Shown here in pieces: positions 23,901-35,681 of a stretch of 64,000 bases of DNA. The notes under the pieces were generated by a model. It did not search any database. It was not told the DNA's origin and was given only the letters and a program-made list of their open reading frames with translations. Position numbers and translations under genes: made by a program. Origin of the DNA: Formicarius rufipectus (taxonomy: Eukaryota; Chordata; Aves; Passeriformes; Formicariidae); NCBI GenBank assembly GCA_013399695.1, contig VXAU01002502.1, positions 843,574-907,573 of the forward strand, given 5' to 3'. Numbering within the stretch: the stretch's first letter is position 1; each line of letters starts with the position of its first letter.

Positions 23901-26900
23901 TTCATTTTCGTCTGTTTCTGTCTGGGATTAAGACAATAGATTTTTTTTTTTAAATAATCTTGCTGACTTGTCCAGTTTCATCAGTCTCATTCAAAAGCTC
24001 TCAGAAGCCAGGAAACTATTGACTTGGTTGTTCCAGGTAGTACTCAGGTCCAAAAAGGAGTACAATCTAAAGGACACCTCATGGTATTATTGTTATGTGC
24101 AAGTGGCAAATGACATTACAGGAACAAATGCTGTGCTATCCAGACAGCAATAATAAATCAATGCAATCCATTAAGCCCCAACATAATTTCATATCTTAAA
24201 CCAAACTTGTAACCCATTGGAGCCCCACTGTGGACTATGACATTGAGAAGAAACAAATTCATAAATGAGAAATGGAAGCTCACTTTGACACAATAAAGGG
24301 AGACAAGTATGTGAACTAGATTCTGTACCATTCCTCAGGCTCAGTTATAGCTGAGTTGCAGAATTATTTGAAGAGTACAATATAAGCAACCACATGTCCA
24401 TTGGCAGAATAAGGACACATGGACAGTACTTCTGCCCATCTGACAAGAAAATGTGATGCTGAAGGGCAAAACAACCTTGCTGCAAACATCAGGCAGCAGA
24501 AGGACAATGCACATCTGTGGTGAAACGTCTGATAGTGCAATATAACATCCGACACAAATAAATTTTGCCCAATGTAAAGCAAGCTAATGTATGCATTCTT
24601 CAGTGCTGGATTGCAGAGGGCAAAGAGAAAAGATGGAACTAATGTCTTTTACACAGGTAGAAACAGCAGAGCTTTGTGCAATCTCTAGATAAATCCAGAA
24701 GACAGAGGCATCAATTATTCAGTAATTTGAAACACGGGTCACATCAACCCTAGGCTGATATTTTATACATGTACACTTACACAAAAAGGAAGTGTACTTT
24801 TGTCTCATTCTTTTCATTTAAATGAACAATTTTACTATCTCTTATGTGGTATATATTCTCAATAGTATATTCAGAAACACTGTTTCAGTGGCAACAGTGA
24901 TTAATTTTTCCCCCCCAAATATACAGCAAGGATAGGCTCATTAATTTAGAATATTTAGTATTCACTGCTGTCGTGGAAAATTACAGACTAGTTTTTTGGA
25001 GTACATGGGAAAACTAGTATGCTTTTGAGGAATGGACTTCACTTGAGGCAAGATCTTTTTATGTAGATATTTGTGGATAAATAGGACTGAAACAGCTTTA
25101 ATTAGGCCTATCCCTCCCTTACAATAACTCATGAATAAAAATGAACATTTTTTTTTCTTTGTCTCCATGGCAACTTTCCCATATGAGACTTTTTGTAGCA
25201 AGAATTTGTGACTCAAACACAGACAGTGAATGGAAATCCTCAACTTTCATGCTCTAAAAACAGATCCCATTCTCAATGTCAAGTTCCATGATTCCAGCAG
25301 ACACACTTGACAAATAACGAAGATTTTTAACATTAAACAAACAAAATTCAAACTGTATTTTACATGTCAAAAAAACAGGAAAAAAAAGAAAAAAAGAAAA
25401 AACTAACAACTAAAAGAGTCATCCCAGAAGGGAATATTAATTGTAATTGGAGATAATGGCTAAAGCTTCTCTATACCTGGAGAGGCACTCATAGGTTAGA
25501 GTGATTTCTTAAAGAAGAGTAGCTGCTTCAGGGAGCCATCTAATTTTTAACCCTGTTACTGAGTGGGTTTCTACGGTCTTAACCCTAATTCTGTGACAAG
25601 TGCCTTTTGCTGATGATAATTCTTAAGTCAAGAGCAGAACACATTCTGCAATTTACAACTTCTATTTTTTCAGCCATTTTAGAAGAATAATTAAGCTTGA
25701 CCACCAGAGAAAGAATAGGTGAGGGACACGGGAAACAGTTTTTATGGAATTCAGCTTTTCAAAGCCTTGGTGTGCAAAGCAGCAGCCTTTCTCTTTGGAT
25801 CCCTTTACAACCAGATTCCTCAGGCCTCCTGTTTCATGCTCTAAGTCACTCCACTATCATGGATTTGAGCATTCTACTCTTTTCATTAAAGGCAAAAAAT
25901 GTCTTTTGAAAACTTGAGAGTCCTTCTAGATACAAGGAATTGCTCCGTATCTGTTGCCCTGAAAAAGTCACTGGTAGCAAGAAGATAAAGATGTGATGGT
26001 GGGACTGTGATGAAGCTGCTTAGGATGATAAATTCCCTGATTTTTGGCAGATCTGAAGTAAAAGAGAATACCTTTGTACATGCAGAGCTATGTGTAACAT
26101 GTTCTGTGTGTCAGTTGATGATTGAGCTATTTAATAGTTTACTGATGCTTATAAAAACAGCCCAATGATAAGGGTGAAGAGGAAGGAGGAAAACTGATAC
26201 AAATCACAAGAATATATTCTCCCATGACAGAGTTGTAGGCTTGCACACAAACATCTAACTCTGCTAGGAAAGGGGAGACAGAGGTGACAAAGAAATCCTG
26301 TCTTTCAAAACTCTCCAAATCAAATCCCTCAATACTTGAATATGCTGACATTTGCGCCTGCAAAACAAAAAGTCATGCAAAGCAAATGCTGTGTAGTAAC
26401 TACAAAAGAGTTCAAAGTGAACCACTTTGGAAAAGCTACAATAGAAAAGTCATCACCTCCTTTCAACAGAGAGATTTTGAAGACGCATTCATCCATTGTG
26501 TGGTTCTGCCAAAAGGTAAAGAGATCCCAATGGAACACAGCAATACATTTCAAGGATTTTTTCAGACAAAATCTACTCCAGGTCCAAGGAAGTTCCACCT
26601 GTAACATGCCAGGCATCATTTTAACTTGTTCTTCAATGTCAACACACTTTGCTCAGGTGGACAGCCCGAGGTTCAACTGCTGTTGCTTTAAAAGATCAAA
26701 GTTCTTCTAAATATCCACGTTCATACATACTGTCACATGCCTTAAGTTTCTCCCTGGAGTTTCTGGCATTTGACATTTGTCTGACAGTCTGGATTTAGGC
26801 AGTCTCCTCCAATTTAAATTGATACTTTGGTTATAAGTAATGTTACCTCTGAATACCGCACCCTAAGTGACACAATGTTTGGTCAATGGAAGTAGTATAC

Positions 26901-27412
26901 AATTAACCTTATTGGTATGATCCTAAAGATGACAATGACTGAACGAGATTTAGAATTATTGGCTTGATGTACTGAGGCACACAGCATCTGTAACTCCCAC
27001 GGATCTTCAGCAGACGTGGCAGATCAACTCCTCTGAAAGTAAGACTTTTGTAATATTTTCCCATTGTTTCTAATGCCTCCTGAGAAGCTTGAAAGAGAAA
27101 TCTGTTCGAGCTCTAGAGTGTTTTCTTTCATAACTCACATGTTCTGCTTTGTTACTGTTAGTAACCTCATGAGCCTTTCTGTGCTGATAATGATTCATAT
27201 AATGATCTGGGGGAAAATGAGATATTTTTAATAAAGGATTACACTGAGGTTATGGATAGATATAAGGAAAAATAATTCAAATGGGAATTTGAATTCTAGA
27301 AATTTGACAATACCTCTTTACCCGGCTTTTAGAGATAAGCCAATTGCCAGATGTATTTATGGTTAGGGCAGCGGATGAGAGATTCAAGCTGAATTCCTTA
27401 TTCTCTGAAGAT

Positions 27413-27439
27413 CTTTTGTTTGACCTTGTCAAACAAAAG
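27413..27439. repeat. Perfect inverted repeat, 12-bp arms, 3-base loop
   Basis: CTTTTGTTTGAC, loop CTT, then GTCAAACAAAAG. All twelve base pairs are perfect. No poly-T follows that would suggest a terminator, and the structure is shorter than a microRNA precursor. Confidence 0.85.
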
Positions 27440-29311
27440 TCACCTCAGTTCTCTGTAGCCTTGGTCTCTCTCAGCAGCTCTGTCTATTTTGGCTGTAAAA
27501 CACTGAAAAGTAGTCTATATTGTACATTAGGGAAAAAAAAAATGCACCTTCCTTTTAACTGTGCATTGGCAACTATTGTAGAACAAATGCTACAAACTCT
27601 GATTTGGGCAGAGAACAAGGTAGAAATTGAGAATAGTATTCAACTGAGAAGCTGGTTTATTTACTGTCATTTTATAGTGGCAGCACATCATCATGGCCTC
27701 TTTCTAGGCTAGAACAGCTGCTGCACTTATTAAGCAAGCAAGCCGTAATCAGCCACTTAAAGTTGTTGGTACACCACAGTTGTGCTCAATTTATCTGTTT
27801 AAGTTTATTTTTAACTGTGCTAGCCTTTCTCTCTACCCCAAAACATTTCAGACAAGGGCTACAGATACATCTAACTGACAATATTACACAAAATTAATTC
27901 AGGGACAAGACCAATGTTTTCTAATTTTTTTTTTCATGGTTGGTTTGGTTTTTATCTTTGTAAAGGGAAAATTCAGTATGCTGAGAGTTCAACAATGATA
28001 GTTGTCCAGGTCTTTCCCACTCAGACTGGACAGAATGGGTATATTAATGTGGCCCACTTAAAATATTTTGCATTTTCTTTGTTTTATACAAGCTAGGAAA
28101 TTATATGGTCACAAATCATTTTCCCAGCTGTGATTGTTAAAAGTATTTGGGCAATATATAGTGCTAAACTGGTATCAGTATATTGCTAACCCTTTACAGA
28201 GCCTGGATATATGGTAAAGAGGCAAAAAGAAACATTGGTGTTAAGTGACCAGTTCATGGGTTAGCAGGTTCTTCCCTTAGCAGTACTAATACCAACCACA
28301 CAGCACATTAAAAACACCACAAACAAAATCCCCACTAAACCCCCCAGAAGTCAAATTATTACACACTGATCAATATCTCCCAGTGAAATAACTACTGCTA
28401 CTGGCCTTTTCATGATCTTTTTTGGACAATGTACAGTACTGCAAATAATAATTAAACCAATTAAACATCTGTTACTTCTCAGCAAAAGGAGTTTTACTCA
28501 ATCCCTACCTCAAAGGTTAAGTTTCAAAATAAGTATACCAGTAATATCAGAAAGATTTTATTTCCCTCTACTAGTTTGTAGTGGTTTTTTGCTTGTTTGG
28601 TTTTTTTTCCAATTGACTTGACTCCTGATAATGCACAGGGATACAGCACTAACTATTCCAGTATTCCTAATTCAGAGGATTTTGTCCCCTGTACATCATA
28701 GCAAGGACTAGTAAATCTTAATAAACGTATTAACACTAGCACACATAACCAAAAATGCACAAGAGAACTTATACTGAAAAGTTTTATATACACAACCTAT
28801 AATCTGATTTAACTGTAAAAACAAACTACATATGTGCCAAAATGTATTCACTTATCTTTGGGATATTGAATTCTTTCCATTATTTCATATGCATAAAATT
28901 ACACAAGAAAAATAAAATAAAAAAATTCCCCACAGTCTGTGAGAAGCAGAATATAAATGAGGAGAGCCACTTGTGATTCTAGCAGAGTATTATCATTTTC
29001 TTACCTGTTTTTCAATCATTTTTTTTCTCAGTCGACTTATCAAGTCATGTGGTATCATTTTGTTTTCTTGTATTCTTTCAGCAATTTTGTTTGACCTATT
29101 TCAGCTGTTTTGGAAGTTAGACAATAACTGAAAGTGGGAATGAGACTATATTGTCTTAACGCAATTTATCTTGGCAATTATCAATTTATCTTTTGGGTTT
29201 TTTTTTGGTTAAGTTTCATACATATGTGGCAATCCTTCCCTTGAGTATTCTTCCAACCTTCAGTGCTTAATGGCTTGGAGACATTAAAAAAAAAATAAAA
29301 AATCATCTGAA

Positions 29312-29414
29312 TGGGGCCCTGAACAAGTTCTCAGTGACCTTGCTTGAACAGGGTAGGTGGATGAGATGCCCTCCAAAAGTCCTGGACAACCTCAACCAGT
29401 CTGTGATTCTGTGA
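29312..29414 (+). mobile_element. CR1 LINE 3' tail fragment
   Basis: About one hundred bases follow the usual CR1 3' end: a GCCCTGAACAA start, a region corresponding to the CTTGAACAGGG block, then CTGGACAACCTCAACCAG and a final TCTGTGATTCTGTGA, the typical CR1 terminal octamer repeat. It is heavily diverged and 5'-truncated. Confidence 0.7.
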
Positions 29415-32224
29415 AAGAACCTCAGCCACTGTGGTCACACCCACCTCGTGACACTCCACCCCTTTCACAAAGCCCTTGTGCCTCTGCATTGGCACAACCT
29501 GCCAAAGGGGGAAAATACCCTAGAACATTCCTCACTCTGACACCACAACACTGGGACAAACAAGCAGCAAGTCTTATTTCACCAATACATCCCACACAGT
29601 TCCATGTGCTGATTCTGTGACATTAGGGAAGTCAATGTCTCCTCTTTGAGCCACTGGAAATACTAAGGCTTTTGTAATTTTGTGTGACACTCCAGGGACT
29701 GAGTACTGTGTGCCAAATATTTTCTGTTGGGCTAAAAACAAACAAAATCTTAAAATTTGTGAAACGAGTCAAAGCAAAACAAGTGAGGCAATTTCATCTT
29801 AGTGACACACTAAGTTTGACTGAAAGTCTCTCAAGTATCTGGATGCTGCTGACAGTCCAGGAAGTTGAAGCTGCTAAGAATACTTCCCACTGAAACTTCT
29901 GGTGGGCGAAAAAAAACCCACACCAAAACAAAAACAAAAAAGCAAAACAAAACAAACAAACAAAAAAAAACCCCAGACCCAAAAACCAAACTCATACATA
30001 AAACTAAAATCAAAACTGAAACAAGGAAAATGGAGAAAGAAAACAAAACAAAAATACAAAATGAGTTCAAAAACCTATATGGAATATTGGAATAAAAAAA
30101 ATTTATCCCTTTGGCTTGAGAACTATCACTTTCAGCTTTCCAACAACAACAAAACCAAGATGATGTCTGTAAGGAAAATACATTCTGTTTTCCTTTTTGC
30201 TCAGAACAATTCATTTCTGCATCATTATCTTCAATATGTATCAGTGGCCCATCACCCTCAACATAACTTCTCCCATGTTATGCAATAGCTTACTCGGTCC
30301 AAGTATTGTCATGTTATTTGCATTTGTTTAATATTTCTGTAGATTAAGAATTCCCATATTTTGTTCCTTCATTTGTGGCTTTTACTTCTATCTAAAAACA
30401 TGATTATATTGTCCTGAGTATAGTAATAACGAGGAGAAAAACAGGAGGAGCAGAAAGGAAATACATCAGCCAGTGAGAAAGGAGACATTTCCATGGATGT
30501 CCAGTTTTGAGGATGATGTACTAAAAAAAAAAAAATAGAAAAAAAAATCCAACTGTGAAAAACTGCAAACCCTTTCTTTTTTTTTTTTTTTAACTTTGTT
30601 TGCTAGGTCCTAATGCTGTAAATAGCTGTAATGCATTTAAGGAGAAAACAACAGGGAATAGAAGAATAACCCCTAGACACAAATGAATGAGGCACAGTCC
30701 AATGAATGATCTAAATTTGAGCAGTGCTATTCTAGCACATCCCCTGGAGATCACTTTGAATCTGTAAGAAGAGTTTATGTAAGAGGCTGAAAATGTGAAG
30801 AGCTTCCTGTGAATTTGACACTGTTGCATATTTGCTTTTTTATGTTATTTCTTTAAAAAAACACAGTGTAAGAGATTTCAGTGAGAAACTGATATTTCCA
30901 GATTGCTGAAGATAAGAAAGCAAATTAAAATAGAATAAACTGCAATAATATCAAATGAACATTATCTCACTGAAGAAACAAGGTAGGCTATTGTTTTTTG
31001 GGTTTTTTTTTTTGTGGTTTTTTTTTGTTTCTTTTGGGTTTTTTTTCTCATTTGCATATGAGACAGATGGGGTCTACATATCTCTAGGCATGACATTCCT
31101 TTTTGGGTTTTTTTGGGCCAGTGTCTCATTCCTGCCCTACTTGTACATGAGAAAATGTGTGGGAAGAGAGCAGAGAAGATATGCCAGTTCAGTACTGACA
31201 CACAGCAACTCCATTTGAGCAACTGCTTCAGGATATGCCTCGAGCAACTTTCATATGTTAAATACTCGTATGAGGGAAAAAGTAATTTTTCCAGCCTGAA
31301 AGGTTTATTGGATTCTCAGCTATGGTTGGCTCCAAAGACTGACTCAGCAAAGCAGACAGCAGGTAAATGTTTTCAGGAGGAAATTAATTTCTGTAGACTT
31401 GAGAACAGCCAAAAAAGCCATGATGTGCTGGTTTAGCGTGTAAGATAGCGACACACACACAAAAGGTATGTTATTCCAGGTAAATAAAATGCATAAGTAT
31501 GTGGTCAAAGAGGAACTGAACTTGCTTTGTCACCTGCATGGATATAAAATCTCACAAGAAAAGTCTGAAGAGCAAAAACCAGCAAATTTAGAATTCACAT
31601 AAACGAAAATATATGCTAAATTACATTCAAGAACAGCATGTGAAATCTGATACTGAGTATGATAAATGTAACTGAAGATCCCCTGAAGAAAAGAAAGGAA
31701 ATTACTTTCCTGTAGGAAAAAAAGAAAGTTGTCCTGTAAATTAAAACCATTGGAGTACTAATGGGTTATCAAATTAATACCGCCCCATCCTTTTAATTGG
31801 GACATAGATAACTTATTGTTTCTGTTGCCCTGCTTTAGAAAAGTAGTTCTTAAATCAAAGCTGTCCCACCTGCCAAAGAAAATAATACAAAAGTGTTTAC
31901 TGAAAAGCTTATTTCAGACTTCTACATCTGGTTCCTTAGAACTGATCAGTCTCATTATTTCACCTCAGGCTGAAATATATAAACTCTCTTTTACTTTCAG
32001 ATGCAGGTAATTACACTAATACATTGAAGAACATTTATGCTATGCTGTCCACTATGAAAAAACCTAAGTTGCCATTTTCTTCAATTAAGCAGATTACTCT
32101 CACCTCACACTTTTAATTTTATTACGTATAAAAATGACTTAGGGTCACTCAATAAAGCACCTGTGTTGATTTAGCCAGTTCAATAAATCAAGTATAGTTC
32201 ACATTTCAAACCATCAAAAAACGT
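29415..32224. other. Unique non-coding block rich in A/C and T/G tracts
   Basis: No gene was recognised. The 128-codon plus frame at 29902 is a lysine, glutamine and threonine-rich translation of an AAAC repeat. Poly-A and poly-T runs occur near 30521-30550 and 30576-30591, and a T/G-rich tract lies at 30990-31050. The 107-codon plus frame at 31113 lacks protein similarity. Confidence 0.5.
29910..30060. repeat. (AAAC)n A/C-rich tract
   Basis: Degenerate AAAC and AAAAC units with short C runs. It is the complement type of the T/G tracts elsewhere in the window. Confidence 0.85.
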
Positions 32225-32691
32225 TGTCATGGTTTAACCCCATCCAGGAACTAAACCTTGGGCAGCTGCTTCACAACCCTGGTGGAATGGGGAAGCAGTT
32301 GGAAGAGTGAGAAAATTACTGGGCTGAGATAAAGACAGTTTGTCATGTAAAGCAAAATCCAGCCATGCAAGTGAGGCAAAAGAAGGAATTCATTCCCCAC
32401 TTCCCATGGGCAGGCAGGTGTTCAGCCATCCCCAGGAGAGCAGAGCTCCACCACACGTAATGGTGACTTGGGAACACCAACACCATCGCTCCAAACTTCC
32501 CTCCCTTCCTTCTTCCTCCAAGTTTATACATTTACTATGATGCCATATGGTATGAAATGTCCCTTGGGTCAATTGGGGTCAGCTGTCCTGGCTATGTTCC
32601 CTGCCAGCCCCCTGTGCCCCCAGCCCAAACCCAAAACACCCATACCAGCCACTGTGAAAAAAAATTAACTCTACTCCAGCCAGCACTAACA
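32225..32691 (-). mobile_element. Solo LTR, avian endogenous retrovirus (family A)
   Basis: The left end reads TGTCATGGTTTAACCCCA and the right end reads AATTAACTCTACTCCAGCC, ending ACTAACA, so both termini have the TG/CA form of a complete LTR of about 467 bases. Internal blocks match the family as I remember it: GGGCTGAGATAAAGACAGTT, CCACTTCCCATGGGCAGGC, CATATGGTATGAAAT and GGGTCAGCTGTCCTGGCTATG. The family orientation puts the sense strand on minus. The five flanking bases on each side (AACGT and TCAAG) do not match, so the target duplication is lost or the border is off by some bases. No internal retroviral sequence is attached, which fits a solo LTR left by recombination. Confidence 0.85.
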
Positions 32692-33607
32692 TCAAGTATT
32701 TTTGCTTCCAAAAAGCTACATAAATTTGCAAACTTCTCCGTGCACATGAATTATTTCAGCCCTCATTAAAATGCATCTCCTTTCAAGAATGAATCAGCCA
32801 TTGAACAGCATATGGTTATAAGGATAATTACCATAATGGTTATGCTGGTAACAAAATAGAAATATAATGAAATAGAATTATTTTATGTTTTAGTCTTCTG
32901 AGTGAGCATAGTCTGTGTGAAACAGGTATCCCATATATGCTTTCCATGCACTTTTCAGACTAACCCACACATAGTAAAAATGCTGAACCTTCTGTTCTGA
33001 CAAAGTCTTCAGGGCATATAAAGCATTACAGAAAAGACTGTAAAGCCATGATGCCATATACCCCAGAAAAGGACTTAAGTAATCAGATTGTAAATAAAAG
33101 ATAACCTTACTGCTGGTGAAAAGAACCCAGAGTAACAATGAATACCACAATTTGCAGCATGACTTCTAACCTTATCTGAAGGACTGGGCTTTCAGAAGCT
33201 TTCTACCCTTACAAATTCCACTGGAAAAGCAGTGTCTAAATACAAACTCAAAATAAATATTGCTCTACACTGAACATTGGTACCTCTTTCTGTAACAAAG
33301 CTTTCTTTGCATGTTTCTCTTTCCCTTCCACACAACAACTTAGGAAATCTTTGCAGAGTTTGCCAGCTCTGACTTGATAGTTTCTTTGACCACTACAGCT
33401 CTAGTGTATATAGGAATACATAGTTACGAATGGCAACTACCAGAGGATATATTACCCTGAAAGGACTAGCCATAAAAAAAAAGGCAAGACAAGGTAGCTG
33501 ATACAACATATACACACAAAAATGTGATGGGTTTTTGTCCCAGTATTCCTAATGTATCTTAGCATGGTCCTGAACTACAGACACTGAAAGCCCAAATAAA
33601 GGCAGAC
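32692..33607. other. Unique non-coding block
   Basis: Nothing was recognised between the LTR and the CR1 fragment. Short minus and plus frames are unsupported. Confidence 0.5.
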
Positions 33608-33945
33608 AAGGGATGCTTTATCAAAATGTAGACAGCAAGTCAATGAAAGTGATCTGTCCCCTCTCTTGAGCACTTTGTGAGACCACATGTGCAGTTCCTG
33701 TGACCAGTTTGAGCTCTCTGGTGAGATGAAAGGCATAGAAACAGATTTGAGCAGGTCCAGTGGAGTGTCACAAAGGTGGCTGAGCCTGGAGAACAGGATT
33801 TTCATAAAGAAGGTCAAATGCTGGAATAGGTACACAGAGATGTTGGGAAGTTATTACCTTTAGAGATTCAAAACTTGACTAGATGAGATCTGAGCATTGA
33901 TCCTTTGATCAAGCAGTTTCTGGTGATTCTTATGTAATAGATTAA
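33608..33945 (+). mobile_element. CR1 LINE 3' fragment with internal deletions
   Basis: Recognisable CR1 landmarks occur in order: GTGAGACCACATGTGCAGTT, the CATAGAAACAGATTTGAGCAGG block, GTCCAGTGGAGTGTCACAAA, GCCTGGAGAACAGGA, then GCTGGAATAGG and GAGATTCAAAACTTGACTAG near the 3' end. Several hundred bases of the consensus are missing between these pieces. The final tail octamers are absent or mutated. Confidence 0.8.
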
Positions 33946-35063
33946 TTTTCCTTTGATCCAGCCTTTACAAAGATAAAGTCAGCAATGGGTTCTGCATTTA
34001 AATTTCTCCCACCTAGAGCAACATAATGTAAGCTCTAATCTTGAGGCAGAAAAATCCTTCATTCCCTGAATGTTCTTTTACCATCATCTTTTTATCGTTT
34101 CAATGACAAAGATAAAATATGCCCATAGAAAATGTCTGATTAAACTAGATTCCCCCTGTTAACATGGACTTAGACATTTCTTTCTTTTTAAGGTGTCCTG
34201 AGTTCTATTAGGCTTTGATTTGATTTAAAAATCCAGATGACCTAAGAAACTGAGTGCCAGTGTAGGCAATAATCAGTAAATAGTGATTCCTGTTGCAGTT
34301 TCATATGCAGTGAATGAATTTAACAATCATCATTCCTAGTTAAAATTTACTAGGATGAAAAAAAAAATAAACCACCTGTCATTTGAGTGTACTATGAATT
34401 AAATCCAGTAGATACAAAACCTGCACATATCTGACTGCATATCCAAGGCTGTATAACAGAAAGAAAGAAATCATGAGCATGTATACATATTACAAGTGTT
34501 TTAGAAGATGGCCACCTCAGTATTTTACTAATCAAAAATCTGCCTGAAAAATATCTTTTAAAAACAAAACAACAGGTACTATAGTTGTAGACCTAAATGT
34601 AGAAGAAGTTTAACTATTCTAATTATTACAGAAATGGGCTGTTTCTTTTCCCTAAACTAATGTAGAAGATCACACCCTTAGCTAAATACCCTTTCAAGGT
34701 TAATTAACATTCATGGGCAATATAATGCTCTGGGAGGAGAAAGATCTGCATTCCAAACTCACTAAAAAAGCACTTGCGAGCTCCTTCATTTTTTCTATCA
34801 ATTCTTTATTTTCATGACAATACTAAGGGCAAAGGCAGTAGCCACCACCACCACCACAAGGCTCTTCTCTCAGGTGATAGGAAACACATCATACCAGGCA
34901 CAACTGTGGAAAATTATGGTACTGTGCTGGGTGTCACTTAATCGACTTCCAAACAGTGAGATGATAAATTGTAGTTAATTTCCTGGCAGAAGAAACCAAC
35001 TTTCATCTGCTGCTGCTCTTTTCTCTGGGAGGAATTGTGGGGGGAGCACTTGTAGGAGGCACC
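33946..35063. other. Unique non-coding block
   Basis: No gene was recognised. A short CCA triplet run lies near 34843-34857. The last 100 bases are GC-richer and may belong to the following LTR element. Confidence 0.45.
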
Positions 35064-35681
35064 TGTCGGGGACTGCCAAGAGAATAACTTTTACCAATGG
35101 ATGAAACTGTCTGCTGCCAACTAGAGACTGCCACATCCACCAGCTGTATACCCTTTGCCATAGAGCTGCTGTTTTTGCAAGTTTTTATACTGTTCAGGTG
35201 TTATAGTTAGGATAAAAGATGTATTAGATAGGTAATTATTACCATTCTATTACTTCTGTATGTTCAACTGTTCTGCTTGGTTTTGGGAACTCCGGTTACA
35301 GCCCCCCTGATTGGTTCTTGTACCCCTAAAACCCCATTGGCTGGCCAGTGGGGCAATGCAGCACCACCCTATAAGGCTAAGCCACTCCCAGTTTTATAAA
35401 CCCTCCTTCCCTTTTCCTTTTGTGTCGCGATCCGCCCCTAACTCCACCCAAGTTCTAGAACGCTCTGACCGAACCCTATAAGAGTCCCATGTGCCCCTAA
35501 TAAAGTGTTCACACTTGTGCACACATGTTCTCAGCCTCCCCTGTGTGGACTGTTCCTTCTTTCCCTTCCAGACCACGACAAGGAATGACACCAGCTGTGT
35601 CTGCTTAGCAGCCAGAACTTCACCTGCGCATCACCTTCTGGGCTCTCACCTCAAGTGCTGGTTAGCGAAGCTGTGGTGACA
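35064..35681 (+). mobile_element. LTR of a second endogenous retrovirus family (ERVK/class II-like)
   Basis: The segment has a full set of LTR promoter features on the plus strand: inverted CCAAT motifs (ATTGG at 35310 and 35336), a TATA box (TATAAA at 35395-35400), a polyadenylation signal (AATAAA at 35499-35504) followed by a GT-rich stretch, and a U5-like end GTGGTGACA at 35681. The left border is uncertain. TGTCGGGG at 35064 and TGTTATAG at 35199 are both possible TG starts, giving 618 or 483 bases. No matching target duplication was found. The sequence after the right end is not a tRNA primer-binding site, so it looks like a solo LTR. The class assignment is inference from the overall layout. 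Confidence 0.7.
35395..35504 (+). promoter_or_regulatory. LTR promoter and polyadenylation signal
   Basis: TATAAA at 35395-35400 and AATAAA at 35499-35504 are about 100 bases apart, which fits a short R region. Such LTR signals can start or end transcripts in the host genome, but there is no evidence of activity here. Confidence 0.6.

Larger units (their letters stand above)
18531..29311. other. Long AT-rich unique non-coding block
   Basis: About 10.8 kb holds no recognisable gene, exon or LINE. Landmarks are GTTT and AAAC tracts near 19.3-19.6 and 20.2-20.35 kb, an A run with one N near 20.9 kb, a TG run at 21957-21970, a C run near 24910 and an A-rich tract near 25370-25400. Around 26284-26710 two plus frames and one minus frame stay open together for over 300 bases, and 27344-27712 is open for 122 codons. 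Neither resembles a protein family. Confidence 0.5.

Noticed and set aside
27344..27712. 122-codon plus frame
   Set aside because: No similarity to known proteins and no splice or promoter context; it contains a low-complexity hairpin.
29902..30288. 128-codon lysine-rich plus frame and opposite hydrophobic frames
   Set aside because: Produced by translating an AAAC simple repeat.
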